A stretch of DNA of 64,000 bases from Paenibacillus dendritiformis (GCF_021654795.1 NZ_AP025344.1:1116001-1180000), one strand, 5' to 3'; positions 26,727 to 36,490 are shown, counted from the first letter of the stretch. Translations and numbers: made by a program. Notes: generated from the letters alone by a model not told the origin.

Positions 26727-27386
26727 TTACCACTTCATCCACAAGTCGCCTTTCCAGGTGAACACCTTGGCCCACCGCTGGTTATTCCCGTCGTACCGGA
26801 CCTCCGACACGTTCACCGTCTGCGGGGAGAGGGCGCCTGCCTTGCGGCCATTGACTTGGTCATACAGCGCCGTCGTCTTCGTCAGCTTCGCCTTCTGCTT
26901 CTCCTCGGTTGGGGATATGACCCAGGCCTTGCCCTTGTACGTATGAAGCTGATACCAGACGAACCCGGAGTCGTCGACCTGTTCATTGATTACGTTCACG
27001 GTCTGGCGGCTGAGCACTCCAAGCCGCTTGCCGTTGACTTTATCGTAGAAGACCGTTTTGTCAGGCAGGCCGATCGTCTTGTAGGAAGCGTTCGGATCCT
27101 TGAAGTAGCCGTATCCGATCCAGGTCAGTGCTCTGTGCCATGTCCGGTTGTCCTGATCCACGACCGATTCTTCAATATTAACGACCTGGGGCCCCAAAGC
27201 CCCCATCTTCTTCCCGCCCGGAAACGTATAGAACGGGACGGACTCATCGAGATCGATCTGGTTCGTCGGCTTCCCGACCTCGCCGGGAACCGCGTGTCCC
27301 TCAGAATCCGCGGCCCATGCCGCCGCAGCCGGGAAAGCGCTCAGGGCTGCGGTCAATGCCAAGACTGCCGATAATTTCTTCATCAT
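26727..27386 (-). CDS. Secreted protein with three SH3-like (GW-type) repeats
   Basis: A 219-residue exported protein. Start at 27386 (MMKKLSAVLALTAAL) after AGAGGAG gives a signal peptide ending AAAWAADSE. Three repeats of about 50 residues follow, each with a core like FYDKVNGKRLGVLSRQTVNV and ending in an aromatic-rich strand (YQLHTYKGKAWV; AKVFTWKGDLWM). Such SH3-like or GW modules often bind cell-wall polymers. No enzymatic domain is present. A 12-bp perfect palindrome pair lies 45 bp upstream. Confidence 0.7.
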   Translation of the reverse strand: MMKKLSAVLALTAALSAFPAAAAWAADSEGHAVPGEVGKPTNQIDLDESVPFYTFPGGKKMGALGPQVVNIEESVVDQDNRTWHRALTWIGYGYFKDPNASYKTIGLPDKTVFYDKVNGKRLGVLSRQTVNVINEQVDDSGFVWYQLHTYKGKAWVISPTEEKQKAKLTKTTALYDQVNGRKAGALSPQTVNVSEVRYDGNNQRWAKVFTWKGDLWMKW

Positions 27387-27431
27387 TGAATTCTCCTCTC
27401 TCATGGTTATACAATGGTATGGTTTACAGCG

Positions 27432-27461
27432 ATGAGATATACGTGACGCCGTATATCTCAT
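27432..27461. promoter_or_regulatory. Perfect 12-6-12 inverted repeat in a divergent intergenic region
   Basis: ATGAGATATACG and CGTATATCTCAT flank six bases between the SH3-repeat gene (leftward) and the gene at 27551 (rightward). Size and symmetry fit a dimeric repressor operator serving one or both genes. No regulator gene is adjacent. Confidence 0.5.
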
Positions 27462-27550
27462 ACTTGCTTGTACACTATGTAACCGTGGGCAATTCGATTT
27501 GAAACAGAGCCTTCCCGCTGGTTAAATAGAAAGGAGAGGGAGGAGATTGC

Positions 27551-28129
27551 ATGAAAAAAGGATGGAAATGGCTGGGGAGAACGATTGCCTTCCTGATCTT
27601 ATTCGTGATTATCGCAAGCGTTGCTGTCATATTCTATATTAGGCCGGCTGACAAGATAGGGTGGCCGGGCCACGTCGAGGTCTCGATCCTCGGCAAGCTG
27701 GAGCAGATGGTGAAGAACCGTTCCTTGTCCCTGCAGTTGAACGAGGACGAGATCAATGCGCTGGCGGTGCAAGGGATGCAGAAAACGGAGCCGTACCGAT
27801 CGTACATGAAATTGTGGAAGCTGGACGGCATGCGGATTCATCTTCAACCGGGCGGCCTGGAGGCGCAGGTGCAGATGGAGCCGTTCCCGGGCATCCGGGC
27901 CGAGGCGAACATTCTCTATGAGATGGAATGGAACCCGGAGCGGCAGAGCGTGCGCGCGGTTCCGCAGTCGGTGCGCATAAAGGGCTGGGAGATTCCGGAG
28001 TCCTGGCTGAACCTGAAGCCGATGGAGTTCCCGATCGCGGCGGAGCTGCCGGATTGGGTGAAGGTCAAAAAGTTCGATTTTCATGCCGACGGGTGGGTGA
28101 TGAAGCTGGGGCTGTCCTTGGCCAGATAA
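27551..28129 (+). CDS. Membrane-anchored protein of unknown function (YpmS/DUF2140-like)
   Basis: A 192-residue protein: one N-terminal membrane helix (residues 12-30, TIAFLILFVIIASVAVIFYI), then an extracytoplasmic beta-rich domain with SLQLNEDEINALAV and the terminal FDFHADGWVMKLGLSLAR. This layout, including the phrase about inner beta strands after a NEDEINAL motif, resembles YpmS (DUF2140), a family without known function. ATG 27551 after AAAGGAGAGGGAGGAG. No clear operon partner; the cystine symporter starts 158 nt later. Confidence 0.55.
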   Translation: MKKGWKWLGRTIAFLILFVIIASVAVIFYIRPADKIGWPGHVEVSILGKLEQMVKNRSLSLQLNEDEINALAVQGMQKTEPYRSYMKLWKLDGMRIHLQPGGLEAQVQMEPFPGIRAEANILYEMEWNPERQSVRAVPQSVRIKGWEIPESWLNLKPMEFPIAAELPDWVKVKKFDFHADGWVMKLGLSLAR

Positions 28130-28287
28130 AAACGCCCGCGCCCCTTCATTGAAGCCCCTTCATCGGATGCATCGGGTTGCCTGCGCTGGATAACTGTTCC
28201 CGAATTGGGCAGTAATAAAAACGCAGGGGAACGGCAAGCGGCTGCTCCAGCGATTTGAATCGTCGGCGGACGAAGGAGTGATTAGAG

Positions 28288-29682
28288 ATGACAGTCGGAT
28301 GGTGGGCAGCGGTTCACGCCCTCATTATGCTCGGCCTGGTAGCGCTGCTGTACCGCATGCAGCGCAAGCATGTTTCTTTTACGAAGCGGGTATTCGCGGG
28401 TCTTGGTCTCGGCGTGGTCTACGGGGCGGCGCTGCAGTGGCTTCATGGCCCGGACAGCGCCGTGGTGGAGCGGGCGGCCGACTGGTTCGAGATTGTCGGC
28501 GTCGGCTATGTCCGGCTGCTGCAAATGGTCGTCATGCCGCTCATTATCGTATCCATCATCTCCGCTATCATTCATGTGAAGGCCAAGGCGGGGGTAGGCA
28601 AGATGAGCGCTTCCATCATCGGCATCCTGATAGGCACGACCGCCGTGGCCGCCGTGGCCGGAATCGTCACGGCCCTCGTCTTTCAGTTGTCCTCGTTCGA
28701 GATCGAGGCGGGCAAGCAGGAGATTGAGCGCGGCAATTATTTGGACAGCAAGCTGGGCGAAGTCAGCGAGATGACGCTGCCGCAGCAAATTATTGAATTC
28801 ATTCCGGCCAACCCGTTCCTCGACATGACGGGGCAGCGGCGGACCTCGACGATCGCCGTCGTCATTTTCGCGGCTTTTGCCGGGGTGGCCGCGCTTGGCG
28901 TAATGCGGAAGAAGCCGGAAGCGGGGGCCGCCTTCATGTCCATTATCGACGCGCTGCACGCCGTCGTCATGCGGATGGTCACGCTGGTGCTGAGGCTGAC
29001 TCCGTATGGCGTGCTGGCGCTGATGGCCGTCGTGGTCGCCACGACAACGCCGGCGGAGATATGGAAGCTCGGGAAATTCGTCATCGCTTCGTATGTGGCG
29101 ATCGGGATTATGTTCTGTCTGCATCTGCTATTCTTGGCGCTGTCCGGCATCTCGCCGATTCGGTACGTGACCGGCGCGCTGCCGGCGCTCGTCTTCGCGT
29201 TCACCTCCCGCACGAGTGCAGGATCGATTCCGATCAACGTGGAGATGCAGGTCAACCGGCTCGGCGTGCCGGAGAGCTTCGCCAATTTCAGCGCCTCGTT
29301 CGGCGCCTCGATGGGGCAGAATGGCTGCGCCGGCATCTATCCGGCGATGCTGGCCGTGATGATCGCCCCGAGCGCGGGTATCGATCCTTACAGCCTCGGT
29401 TTTCTGCTCCAATTGGTTGCGGTCGTGGCCATCAGCTCGTTCGGCGTCGCCGGGGTCGGGGGAGGAGCGACCTTCGCCGCGCTGATCGTGTTGTCTTCGA
29501 TGAACTTGCCGGTGGCGCTGGCGGGGCTGCTGATTACCGTCGAGCCGCTGATTGACATGGGGCGGACGGCCTTGAACGTGAACGGCTCGATGACGGCCGG
29601 GGTTCTGTCCTCCCGCTGGCTCGGCCAATGGAACCGCAAGCGGTTCTATGCGGAGCGCCAGGCGCATCGCGAGGACATATAG
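28288..29682 (+). CDS. tcyP: Sodium/cystine (dicarboxylate-family) symporter, TcyP-like
   Basis: A 464-residue secondary transporter of the DAACS family, closest in length and layout to Bacillus TcyP, which imports L-cystine. Motifs: MPLIIVSIISAIIHV, the serine-rich loop FAFTSRTSAGSIPINVEMQ, NFSASFGASMGQNGCAGIYP, and LITVEPLIDMGRTALNVNGS, which carries the sodium and substrate residues (D and N). Eight helices plus two re-entrant loops fit the hydrophobic pattern. Stem 29750-29783 terminates it. Confidence 0.85.
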   Translation: MTVGWWAAVHALIMLGLVALLYRMQRKHVSFTKRVFAGLGLGVVYGAALQWLHGPDSAVVERAADWFEIVGVGYVRLLQMVVMPLIIVSIISAIIHVKAKAGVGKMSASIIGILIGTTAVAAVAGIVTALVFQLSSFEIEAGKQEIERGNYLDSKLGEVSEMTLPQQIIEFIPANPFLDMTGQRRTSTIAVVIFAAFAGVAALGVMRKKPEAGAAFMSIIDALHAVVMRMVTLVLRLTPYGVLALMAVVVATTTPAEIWKLGKFVIASYVAIGIMFCLHLLFLALSGISPIRYVTGALPALVFAFTSRTSAGSIPINVEMQVNRLGVPESFANFSASFGASMGQNGCAGIYPAMLAVMIAPSAGIDPYSLGFLLQLVAVVAISSFGVAGVGGGATFAALIVLSSMNLPVALAGLLITVEPLIDMGRTALNVNGSMTAGVLSSRWLGQWNRKRFYAERQAHREDI

Positions 29683-29749
29683 CCGGTGTGCCGCATGGAA
29701 AATATGAACAAGCTTTCACACTTTTTTGCCCGCAAATGCGATACAATAC

Positions 29750-29783
29750 AAAGGACGCCTTCTTCGTCGGAAGGCGTCCTTTA
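29750..29783. terminator. Bidirectional terminator after tcyP
   Basis: AAAGGACGCCTT pairs with AAGGCGTCCTTT around TCTTCGTCGG, with a T run on the plus strand (TTTATT) and A run before it, serving tcyP and the convergent DUF1328 gene. Confidence 0.85.
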
Positions 29784-29819
29784 TTAGTTGGGGAACCGAC
29801 GCGGCTGCGCGCCGCATCG

Positions 29820-29981
29820 CTATGGCGTTCTTCGTCCCGTGAACAGGGAGATGACGAACAGAATCAGGAACAGGAAGAACAGGAACTTGGCAATGGACGC
29901 CGCGGCATCCACAATGCCGAAAAACCCGAATATCCCGGCTACGATCGCGATAATCAAAAAGATGACGGACCATCTTAGCAT
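29820..29981 (-). CDS. DUF1328 small membrane protein
   Basis: A 53-residue protein beginning [10 protein letters not shown] and ending SLFTGRRTP. Two hydrophobic helices separated by [15 protein letters not shown] match DUF1328, a family of tiny membrane proteins of unknown role. AAAGGAG lies nine bases before the ATG at 29981. It neighbours the sigma-B locus and DUF948 and may belong to an envelope stress set; that link is inference. Confidence 0.85.
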   Translation of the reverse strand: MLRWSVIFLIIAIVAGIFGFFGIVDAAASIAKFLFFLFLILFVISLFTGRRTP

Positions 29982-30109
29982 CGGTTTCCACTCCTTTGGC
30001 AGATTAATGGGCTAATGCTTGCATGGATGCTCACCGGCCGATGGACCCATTGTGAAGCTAAGGATGAATAACCGGCCTCCAGCCGGAATGAAACACCAGC
30101 GAGATAACT

Positions 30110-30194
30110 GTTTCACAAGCGGACAAGACGGGTACTAAATGGATGATTTCATGGGCAACATGCACATCCGTTTTGCAAATAGATGCTTGGGTTC
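30110..30194 (+). promoter_or_regulatory. Two sigma-B-like promoters upstream of the DUF948 gene
   Basis: GTTTCA (30110-30115)-14 nt-GGGTAC (30130-30135), and GTTTTG (30170-30175)-13 nt-GGGTTC (30189-30194). Both resemble the Bacillus sigma-B consensus GTTTAA-N13-15-GGGTAT. The distances to the start at 30231 are about 95 and 36 nt. Confidence 0.5.
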
Positions 30195-30230
30195 ACATTT
30201 AGAACAGAGAGAGAGAAAGGCGGAGATGTT

Positions 30231-30815
30231 ATGCTAGTTGAAATCAGCGCGTTGATTGCGGCGCTGGCCTTTGCAGTGCTTGTCGTCTTCCTGATTCAGA
30301 CGCTGCGGTCGGCCAAGCAGTCGTTGGACAAGGCGGCCAGGACGCTGGAGGATGTGCAGCAGACCGTGCAGATGCTGAGCGGGGATCTGCAGGCGATCGC
30401 GCGGAATGCCAATCACATGACCGAGGAGTTGCAGGGACAATTGAAGAAGATCGAGCCTGTGGCCGATTCGGTCCAGAATGCCGGAGAAGCCTTGAATGAA
30501 TTGACGCTGGCCGCGAAGCAGATATCGGTCGGCCTGGTCAGCGGCGTCCGCAGAGCGGCCAGCCGGTTCGAGAAGAAGCGCCGGGACGAGCCAGCCTCGG
30601 CAGGCCGGCCGGAGAACGCGGCGGGCACCTATCCGGGCGGAGAGGCTGCTGCGCCGCGGCAGGACGGAGCGCTCGGAGCAAGCGCCCGTTCCGCGATGCC
30701 GGTCCCGGCCGCCGACCCGCAACCGGGAGCGCGGGCGAAGCAGGGCGGGGACGATTGGAAGTCCTGGGTCGATCTAGGAATACGCGCATGGCAGCTATGG
30801 AGACAACGAAGCTAG
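30231..30815 (+). CDS. DUF948 membrane protein
   Basis: A 194-residue protein starting MLVEISALIAALAFAVLVVF. One N-terminal helix (residues 3-25), then a coiled coil (residues 28-110, rich in Leu/Ala/Gln heptads: SLDKAARTLEDVQQTVQMLSG), then a Gly/Pro/Ala-rich low-complexity tail, ending DDWKSWVDLGIRAWQLWRQRS, an amphipathic helix. The first half matches DUF948, associated with general-stress proteins in Bacillales. Sigma-B-like promoters precede it and a terminator follows, so it is its own unit, next to the sigma-B regulon genes. Confidence 0.8.
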   Translation: MLVEISALIAALAFAVLVVFLIQTLRSAKQSLDKAARTLEDVQQTVQMLSGDLQAIARNANHMTEELQGQLKKIEPVADSVQNAGEALNELTLAAKQISVGLVSGVRRAASRFEKKRRDEPASAGRPENAAGTYPGGEAAAPRQDGALGASARSAMPVPAADPQPGARAKQGGDDWKSWVDLGIRAWQLWRQRS

Positions 30816-30821
30816 TTATCC

Positions 30822-30853
30822 AGCCGGACTAACGGTTACGTTAGCCGGCTTTT
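30822..30853 (+). terminator. Terminator after the DUF948 gene
   Basis: GCCGG-A-CTAACG pairs with CGTTAG-CCGGC around GTTA (one bulged A), followed by TTTT. Confidence 0.75.
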
Positions 30854-30988
30854 CCGATCTGAACGGGAATGCCATTGGATCCTATGCCAGAAAAAGGGGT
30901 GCGAAAGCGGCCGCGTTTCCGTTATATTGGAGGTAGAGATTGTAAGTGTTCGGGCAGTGGAATGCTGTCGATTGAGGGGAGGAGAAGG

Positions 30989-32131
30989 ATGTTGAACGTA
31001 CTTGTTGTCGACGATAATCCGACCAATGTCATGCTGATTCGGGAGATCCTTCGCAAGGCGGGCTATACGGGGGTGCAGTCCGCCTCATCGGCGCGGGAAA
31101 TGTACGAAGTGCTGGGCCTGGAAGGACCGGTAGGTCCGCTCTATGTGCCGGACATTGATCTTATTTTGCTGGATATGATGATGCCCGAGATTGACGGGCT
31201 AGAGGCGTGCCGGACCATTCAGCAGTATTCGGAGCTGCGGGATATTCCGATCATTATCGTGACGGCGATCGGCGATTCGCATATGCTGGCCGAAGCGCTG
31301 GACGCGGGAGCGGCGGACTATGTGACGAAGCCGATTAACCGCATCGAGTTGCTCGCCCGCATCCGGCTGGCCCTTCGCTTGAAGCAGGAGAAGGACTGGC
31401 ATAAGGAACGCGACCGCCATATCCGGGAGGAGCTGAGGCTCGCCGCCCGGGTGCAGACGTCGGTGCTCACGGAGCCGCTCTCCGACGAGCGGATTACGAT
31501 AGACGCCCTCTATCAGCCGTCCGAGGAGCTGGCTGGAGATCTGTATGCCTGGTTCAAGCTGGGGGAAGGCCGGTACGGCATCATGATTATCGACATGATG
31601 GGGCATGGGGTCTCCTCCGCGCTGCTGTGCATGTTCATCGCCTCGGTCCTGAGGGACGCGGTGGTGCAGACCGAGCAGCCGGACATGGTGCTGAAGCGGT
31701 TGAACACGAAGTTCCACCAGCTTCATATGAACGGGAATTTGATGCTGTATTATATGACGGCGCTCTATGTCGTCGTGGATACGAATGAGCGCACGATTCA
31801 ATATGCCAATGCGGGCCACCCGCCGGGGATCGTCATGATGGAGGACGGCCGGATGGTGACGCTGGAATCGACAGGCTATCCTGTCGGCATGTTCGCCGAG
31901 CTGGAAGTAGATACCCATGCGCTGAGATTCGACTCGCGGGCGCGAATCGCGCTGTATACCGACGGGCTGCTGGAAACGGCAGGCGCAACCGTGGAGAGCG
32001 CCATGGAGCGGATGGGAGCGCTGTTGAAGCAGGAATCTTCCTTGAAAAGCGCAGCCTGGGAGGAGCTGCTTCATCCGCCGGGAGAAGAGAGCGAGGACGA
32101 TAAATGCCTCGTATGGGTCGACATTCATTAG
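30989..32131 (+). CDS. Response regulator with PP2C phosphatase domain, RsbY/RsbU-type activator of sigma-B
   Basis: A 380-residue protein starting MLNVLVVDDNPTNV after AGGGGAGGAG. Residues 1-130 are a receiver with phospho-acceptor D62 (LLDMMMPEIDG) and conserved Lys (VTKPINR). Residues 160-380 are the PP2C/SpoIIE phosphatase (ELAGDLYAWF, MIIDMMGHGVSSALL, YANAGHPPGI, LYTDGLLETAG), with metal-binding Asp residues. The domain order matches RsbY of Bacillus cereus, which dephosphorylates RsbV when phosphorylated by RsbK. It is 18 nt upstream of the hybrid kinase. Confidence 0.88.
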   Translation: MLNVLVVDDNPTNVMLIREILRKAGYTGVQSASSAREMYEVLGLEGPVGPLYVPDIDLILLDMMMPEIDGLEACRTIQQYSELRDIPIIIVTAIGDSHMLAEALDAGAADYVTKPINRIELLARIRLALRLKQEKDWHKERDRHIREELRLAARVQTSVLTEPLSDERITIDALYQPSEELAGDLYAWFKLGEGRYGIMIIDMMGHGVSSALLCMFIASVLRDAVVQTEQPDMVLKRLNTKFHQLHMNGNLMLYYMTALYVVVDTNERTIQYANAGHPPGIVMMEDGRMVTLESTGYPVGMFAELEVDTHALRFDSRARIALYTDGLLETAGATVESAMERMGALLKQESSLKSAAWEELLHPPGEESEDDKCLVWVDIH

Positions 32132-32149
32132 ACAGAGGGGGAGCAGGCG

Positions 32150-35100
32150 TTGAAGCTGCGAACGAAGCTCATCATCGGCTATGTCATGTTCATGATCATC
32201 ATTCTCTCGCTGGGCTGGTATTCCTTTGCCCGGATGGGGGGCCTGAAGCAGGATCTGGATCATTTCTACCGGGACAGCTTCCGGAAGGTTGAACTCGCGC
32301 TGACGACGCGGGACGATGCCAATGCGATCGCTCGCGATCTGGTAACCGAGCTGCTCAATCCGGACAAAGCCGATCAGAGCGGCAGAGAAGTGCTGGATAA
32401 GGTCGACGGCTTCAAGGAGCGGGTCAACCGTTCCCTGGAAGAGCTGACCCGCAAAGCGGCCAAGGCCGAGGAGAAGCAGCTGGTCGAGGCGGCGCTTGAC
32501 GATTGGGGCCGCTACGACCAATTCGTGACCGATGCGATTCGGCTGAGCATGAAGAATGAGTATGAGCAAGCGAACCAGCTCCGCAATGAATACGGGCTTG
32601 ATTATCAGAACGATTTGCTGGACAGCCTGGGCGATCTGGCCCGCTACCATGAAGCGATGATGGAAGATCAGGTGACGGCCGCGACCGATACGTATGAAGC
32701 CGCCCTTACCTGGACGGCGGTCATTATGCTGCTCGGCATTATCGTGACCGTAGCGGTCATGCTGTGGGTCATGCCCAGCGTCACGCGCAATCTGAATACG
32801 ATGTCGGTCATGATTCGGAGTCTGGCCCGCGGACGGATGCGCGTCATTCAGAAGCTGGAACCGGATACGAATGACGAGATCGGGGAAGTCATCCATGTCT
32901 TCAAGCAGATGGCCGAGGATATCGAGAGACGGAAGCGGAGCGAGGAGCAGTTCCGGCTGGCGCAGGAGGAGCAAGCCTGGATGGACGCCAACATCGCCCG
33001 CGTGACGGAGCTGTTGAACGGCGCGACGACCTTGAACCAGGTCGGGGAGACGTTCGTGAGCGAGTTCGTCCCGACGCTCGGGGCGCAGTACGGGGCGCTC
33101 TATATCCGGGATGACCTGAAGAACCCGGATTGGCTTCATCTGTGCGGCGCTTATGCGGCCGCCGGCAGCCTTCAGGCCGTGACGGGCTTCCGCGTCGGCG
33201 AAGGCTTGGTCGGACAGTGCGCGCAGGACGAGAAGCCGATCTATATTCATGATTTGAAAAACAGTTCGCTGCGCATCCAGAGCGGGATATGCGATACGGA
33301 TCCGGTGGAGCTCATTGTCTATCCCATCATCTTCGAATCTACGGTTATCGCCGTGCTGGAGCTGGCTTCCTTGTCGCCGCTGGCGAGGAAGGAGCAGCAG
33401 CTTCTCGATCAGTTGGCTGACAAGCTCGGGGTCATCATTCACACGATTTCCGGACGGCTCAGAGTGGAGGAATTGCTGCGCGAATCGCAGGCGCTGACGG
33501 AGGAGCTGCAGTGCCAATCTGAGGAACTGATGACGCAGCAAGAGGAGATGCGGCGCTCGAACGAGCATCTGGAAGCCCAGACCGAGGCGCTGAAGCGCTC
33601 GGAGGAGATGCTGCAGCGCCAGCAGGAGGAGCTTGAGCATTACAATACGGAGCTGATCGCGAAGACGCGCGCGCTGGAAGAGCAGATGCTGGCCACCCAG
33701 GAGAAGAACGAGGAACTGGAGAGCGCCCGCAAGGAGCTGGAGCGCCAGGCGCTTCAGCTTGCGCTCGCTTCCAAGTACAAATCGGAATTCCTGGCGAACA
33801 TGTCGCATGAATTGCGGACGCCGCTCAACAGCCTCCTCGTTCTGTCCCAGCTGCTCTCCGAGAACAAGGAGGGCAATCTGGAGGAGAAGCAGATGGAGTA
33901 TGCACGTACGATTCATATGTCCGGATCGGACCTGTTGAAAATGATTGACGAGATCTTGGACCTGTCCAAAGTCGACGCAGGCAAAATGCAGTTGAACTTT
34001 GAAAAGGTGCATTTGTCGGAGCTAACCGCTTATATCCGCGACAGCTTCTCCGAGATCGCTTCGCAAAAAGGCCTCCGGCTTGAGGTTCATATGGATGAGG
34101 ACGTGCCGGACAGTCTGGTAACCGACGGGCACCGGGTTATGCAGATTATCCGCAACCTCATGTCCAATGCGGTCAAATTCACGAACCGCGGAAGCGTCGC
34201 CTTCCATATCGGCATGGCGGCGGCGGAGGAGATACCGGCCCATATTCGCAAGGAGGGGATGCCTTTCTTCGCGATGCGGGTCGCGGATACCGGAATCGGA
34301 ATTCCGGAGGAGAAGCAGGATCTGATCTTCGAAGCGTTCCAGCAACTGGACGGCACGACCAGCCGCAAGTACGGCGGAGCCGGGCTGGGGCTGTCCATCA
34401 GCCGGGAGCTGGCTCGCCTGCTCGGCGGAGCCCTTACGGTGGATAGCAAAGAGAATGAGGGCAGCACCTTTACCTTTTATTTGCCGATCCGGGCGACCAG
34501 ACAGCCGGAAGCGGCGGAGGACAACGTCCGCCTCATCGAGCATTGGAACGAGAAGGCGATGGCGTCAGCGGCGGAGGAATTATCGGCACCGGCAGGAACA
34601 TCTCCAGCGGCAGGATCATCCGAAGCGCAGCCGGAAGAGGAGCCGCGGGACAAAGAGCCGGCGGCTTCGTCCGATCGCACGTGGAAGACGTCGCACCGGG
34701 AGTGGGACAATGCGGTGAGGCATGAGGCCGCCGCGGCCGGGGAGCAGCGGGATCGGGTATGGCCGCCGGAACGGAAGAAGCTGCTCATTGTAGAAGACGA
34801 CGGCCCGCAGCGGCAGTCGCTGATCGCGCTCATCGAGGGCGCCGATGTCGAAGTGCATGCCGTCTCGACCGGCACGGAGGCGCTGAAGTCGCTGGCGGAC
34901 GCGAAGTACGACGGTCTGGTGCTGGATCTGCTGCTGCCTGACATGGACGGCTTCGAGCTGCTCGACCGCATGGGCGTTCGCGAGGAGTCGAGCAAGGTTC
35001 CAGTCATTGTATATACGGGCAAGCTGCTGGACAAGAAGGAGGAACTGGAGCTGAAGAAGCGTGCCCGGAGCATCATTATCAAAGACGTGAAATCGCCGGA

Positions 35101-35572
35101 GCGGCTGCTTCAGGAGACGATGATGCTGCTGAACCGGTCCGGGGAAGAGGACGCGGGCGCGCGCGCGAGCGGTCAGGCATCGAATGATCAGTTGCTGGCA
35201 GGCAAGCGCATCCTGCTCGTCGATGACGATGTGCGCAACGTGTTCGCCCTGTCCAGCGTGCTGGAGCAGTACGATATGGACATCATCTACGCGGAGAATG
35301 GCCAAGAAGCCATCGAGGCGTTGACTGCGGATCCCGAGCATTTCGACCTGGTGCTGATGGACATGATGATGCCGGAAATGGACGGCTATGAGGCGATGCG
35401 CCTTATTCGGGAGATGCCTGCGTTCGAGAAGCTCCCGATCATTGCCCTCACCGCGAAGGCGATGAAGGAAGACCGGAACAAATGCATCGAAGCCGGGGCT
35501 TCCGACTATGTTAGCAAGCCGTTCCAGACGGATCAGCTGCTGTCGCTGATGCGGGTCTGGCTGTATAAATAG
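32150..35572 (+). CDS. Hybrid sensor histidine kinase with HAMP, GAF and two receiver domains, RsbK-like
   Basis: An 1140-residue membrane kinase; TTG start. Residues 7-28 and about 184-206 are membrane helices enclosing an extracytoplasmic helical sensor region. HAMP about 207-260, GAF about 280-425, coiled coil about 430-535 (many ELxxQ/EEL heptads). HisKA has the His at residue 553 (MSHELRTPLNS); HATPase follows (VADTGIGIPEEKQ, GGAGLGLSISRELA). A Pro/Ser/Glu-rich linker (about 775-870) leads to two receivers with Asp 926 and Asp 1071. Size and domains fit RsbK of the Bacillus cereus group, which senses stress and phosphorylates RsbY. Confidence 0.85.
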   Translation: MKLRTKLIIGYVMFMIIILSLGWYSFARMGGLKQDLDHFYRDSFRKVELALTTRDDANAIARDLVTELLNPDKADQSGREVLDKVDGFKERVNRSLEELTRKAAKAEEKQLVEAALDDWGRYDQFVTDAIRLSMKNEYEQANQLRNEYGLDYQNDLLDSLGDLARYHEAMMEDQVTAATDTYEAALTWTAVIMLLGIIVTVAVMLWVMPSVTRNLNTMSVMIRSLARGRMRVIQKLEPDTNDEIGEVIHVFKQMAEDIERRKRSEEQFRLAQEEQAWMDANIARVTELLNGATTLNQVGETFVSEFVPTLGAQYGALYIRDDLKNPDWLHLCGAYAAAGSLQAVTGFRVGEGLVGQCAQDEKPIYIHDLKNSSLRIQSGICDTDPVELIVYPIIFESTVIAVLELASLSPLARKEQQLLDQLADKLGVIIHTISGRLRVEELLRESQALTEELQCQSEELMTQQEEMRRSNEHLEAQTEALKRSEEMLQRQQEELEHYNTELIAKTRALEEQMLATQEKNEELESARKELERQALQLALASKYKSEFLANMSHELRTPLNSLLVLSQLLSENKEGNLEEKQMEYARTIHMSGSDLLKMIDEILDLSKVDAGKMQLNFEKVHLSELTAYIRDSFSEIASQKGLRLEVHMDEDVPDSLVTDGHRVMQIIRNLMSNAVKFTNRGSVAFHIGMAAAEEIPAHIRKEGMPFFAMRVADTGIGIPEEKQDLIFEAFQQLDGTTSRKYGGAGLGLSISRELARLLGGALTVDSKENEGSTFTFYLPIRATRQPEAAEDNVRLIEHWNEKAMASAAEELSAPAGTSPAAGSSEAQPEEEPRDKEPAASSDRTWKTSHREWDNAVRHEAAAAGEQRDRVWPPERKKLLIVEDDGPQRQSLIALIEGADVEVHAVSTGTEALKSLADAKYDGLVLDLLLPDMDGFELLDRMGVREESSKVPVIVYTGKLLDKKEELELKKRARSIIIKDVKSPERLLQETMMLLNRSGEEDAGARASGQASNDQLLAGKRILLVDDDVRNVFALSSVLEQYDMDIIYAENGQEAIEALTADPEHFDLVLMDMMMPEMDGYEAMRLIREMPAFEKLPIIALTAKAMKEDRNKCIEAGASDYVSKPFQTDQLLSLMRVWLYK

Positions 35573-35617
35573 ATGGACTTTTCTGTTCAAGATGACACAG
35601 ACATGAAGGAGCGGGGG

Positions 35618-36490
35618 ATGGAGATGACAGGGAGAGATAACGAAGGGAACGGCGAGGAGCGGCGCCCTCAGGATTCGGATCGGGAGAGGGCGGAAATCGA
35701 GCTGCTCTTGGAGGGGATTTATCGGGTCTATGGTTACGATTTTCGGGACTATGCCTTTCCTTCTCTCCAGCGGCGGATCCGGCATCAAGTCTTTGCCGAG
35801 CAGGTCGAGACGATCTCGGAATTGCAAAGCCGGGTGCTTCATAACCGGGACAGCCTGCAGCGGCTCGTGCACAGCCTGTCCATTCCGGTGACGGAGATGT
35901 TCCGCGATCCCCAGATGTTCAGCGCATTCCGCCGCACTGTCGTCCCTCTGCTTCGAACCTATCCGTACATCCGGATCTGGCATGCCGGCTGCTCTACGGG
36001 GGAGGAGGTCTACTCGATGGCTATCCTTCTTCACGAGGAAGGACTGTACGAGAAGACCAGACTGTATGCGACCGATATGAATTCGCGATCGCTGCGCATA
36101 GCCAAGGAAGGCATCTGCCCCTTGGACAAAATGAAATTGTACACCAAAAACTATATGGAAGCGGGCGGCACCCGTTCCTTCTCCGAATATTACTCGGCCT
36201 CCGGAGAAGGCGTCGTTATTCATCCCTATTTGCGCAGAAACATTATTTTTGCCGAGCATAATCTGGCGACGGACCGTTCCTTCAACGAGTTCAATGTCAT
36301 TCTTTGCCGCAATGTCATGATTTATTTCAACGAACCGCTGCGCAACCGGGTGCATGAGCTGTTCTATGAGAGTCTCGCACCGCTTGGCGTGCTCATTGTC
36401 GGAGCCAAGGAATCGCTGCATTTTACGGTGCATGAAGCGCGCTATGAGGAGATGGATCGGAACGAGAAGATTTATCGCAAAATACGGTAG
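35618..36490 (+). CDS. CheR-type methyltransferase, RsbM-like
   Basis: About 290 residues. ATG 35618 is preceded by AAGGAG; an upstream ATG at 35573, touching the kinase stop, has no ribosome site. After an acidic leader, the CheR N-terminal helices ([20 protein letters not shown]) and the SAM-binding fold ([51 protein letters not shown]) are clear. CheR enzymes methylate glutamate in receptors. In Bacillus cereus RsbM methylates RsbK and keeps sigma-B in check; by position and domain this protein is the counterpart. No chemoreceptor or CheB gene is nearby. Confidence 0.8.
   Translation: MEMTGRDNEGNGEERRPQDSDRERAEIELLLEGIYRVYGYDFRDYAFPSLQRRIRHQVFAEQVETISELQSRVLHNRDSLQRLVHSLSIPVTEMFRDPQMFSAFRRTVVPLLRTYPYIRIWHAGCSTGEEVYSMAILLHEEGLYEKTRLYATDMNSRSLRIAKEGICPLDKMKLYTKNYMEAGGTRSFSEYYSASGEGVVIHPYLRRNIIFAEHNLATDRSFNEFNVILCRNVMIYFNEPLRNRVHELFYESLAPLGVLIVGAKESLHFTVHEARYEEMDRNEKIYRKIR

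Noticed and set aside
29716..29991. 91-codon minus-strand frame
   Set aside because: Wrong frame over the DUF1328 gene; the real 53-codon frame has a ribosome site and family motif.
31199..34012. Long minus-strand open frame
   Set aside because: Antisense shadow of the PP2C regulator and hybrid kinase, without start signal or domain.
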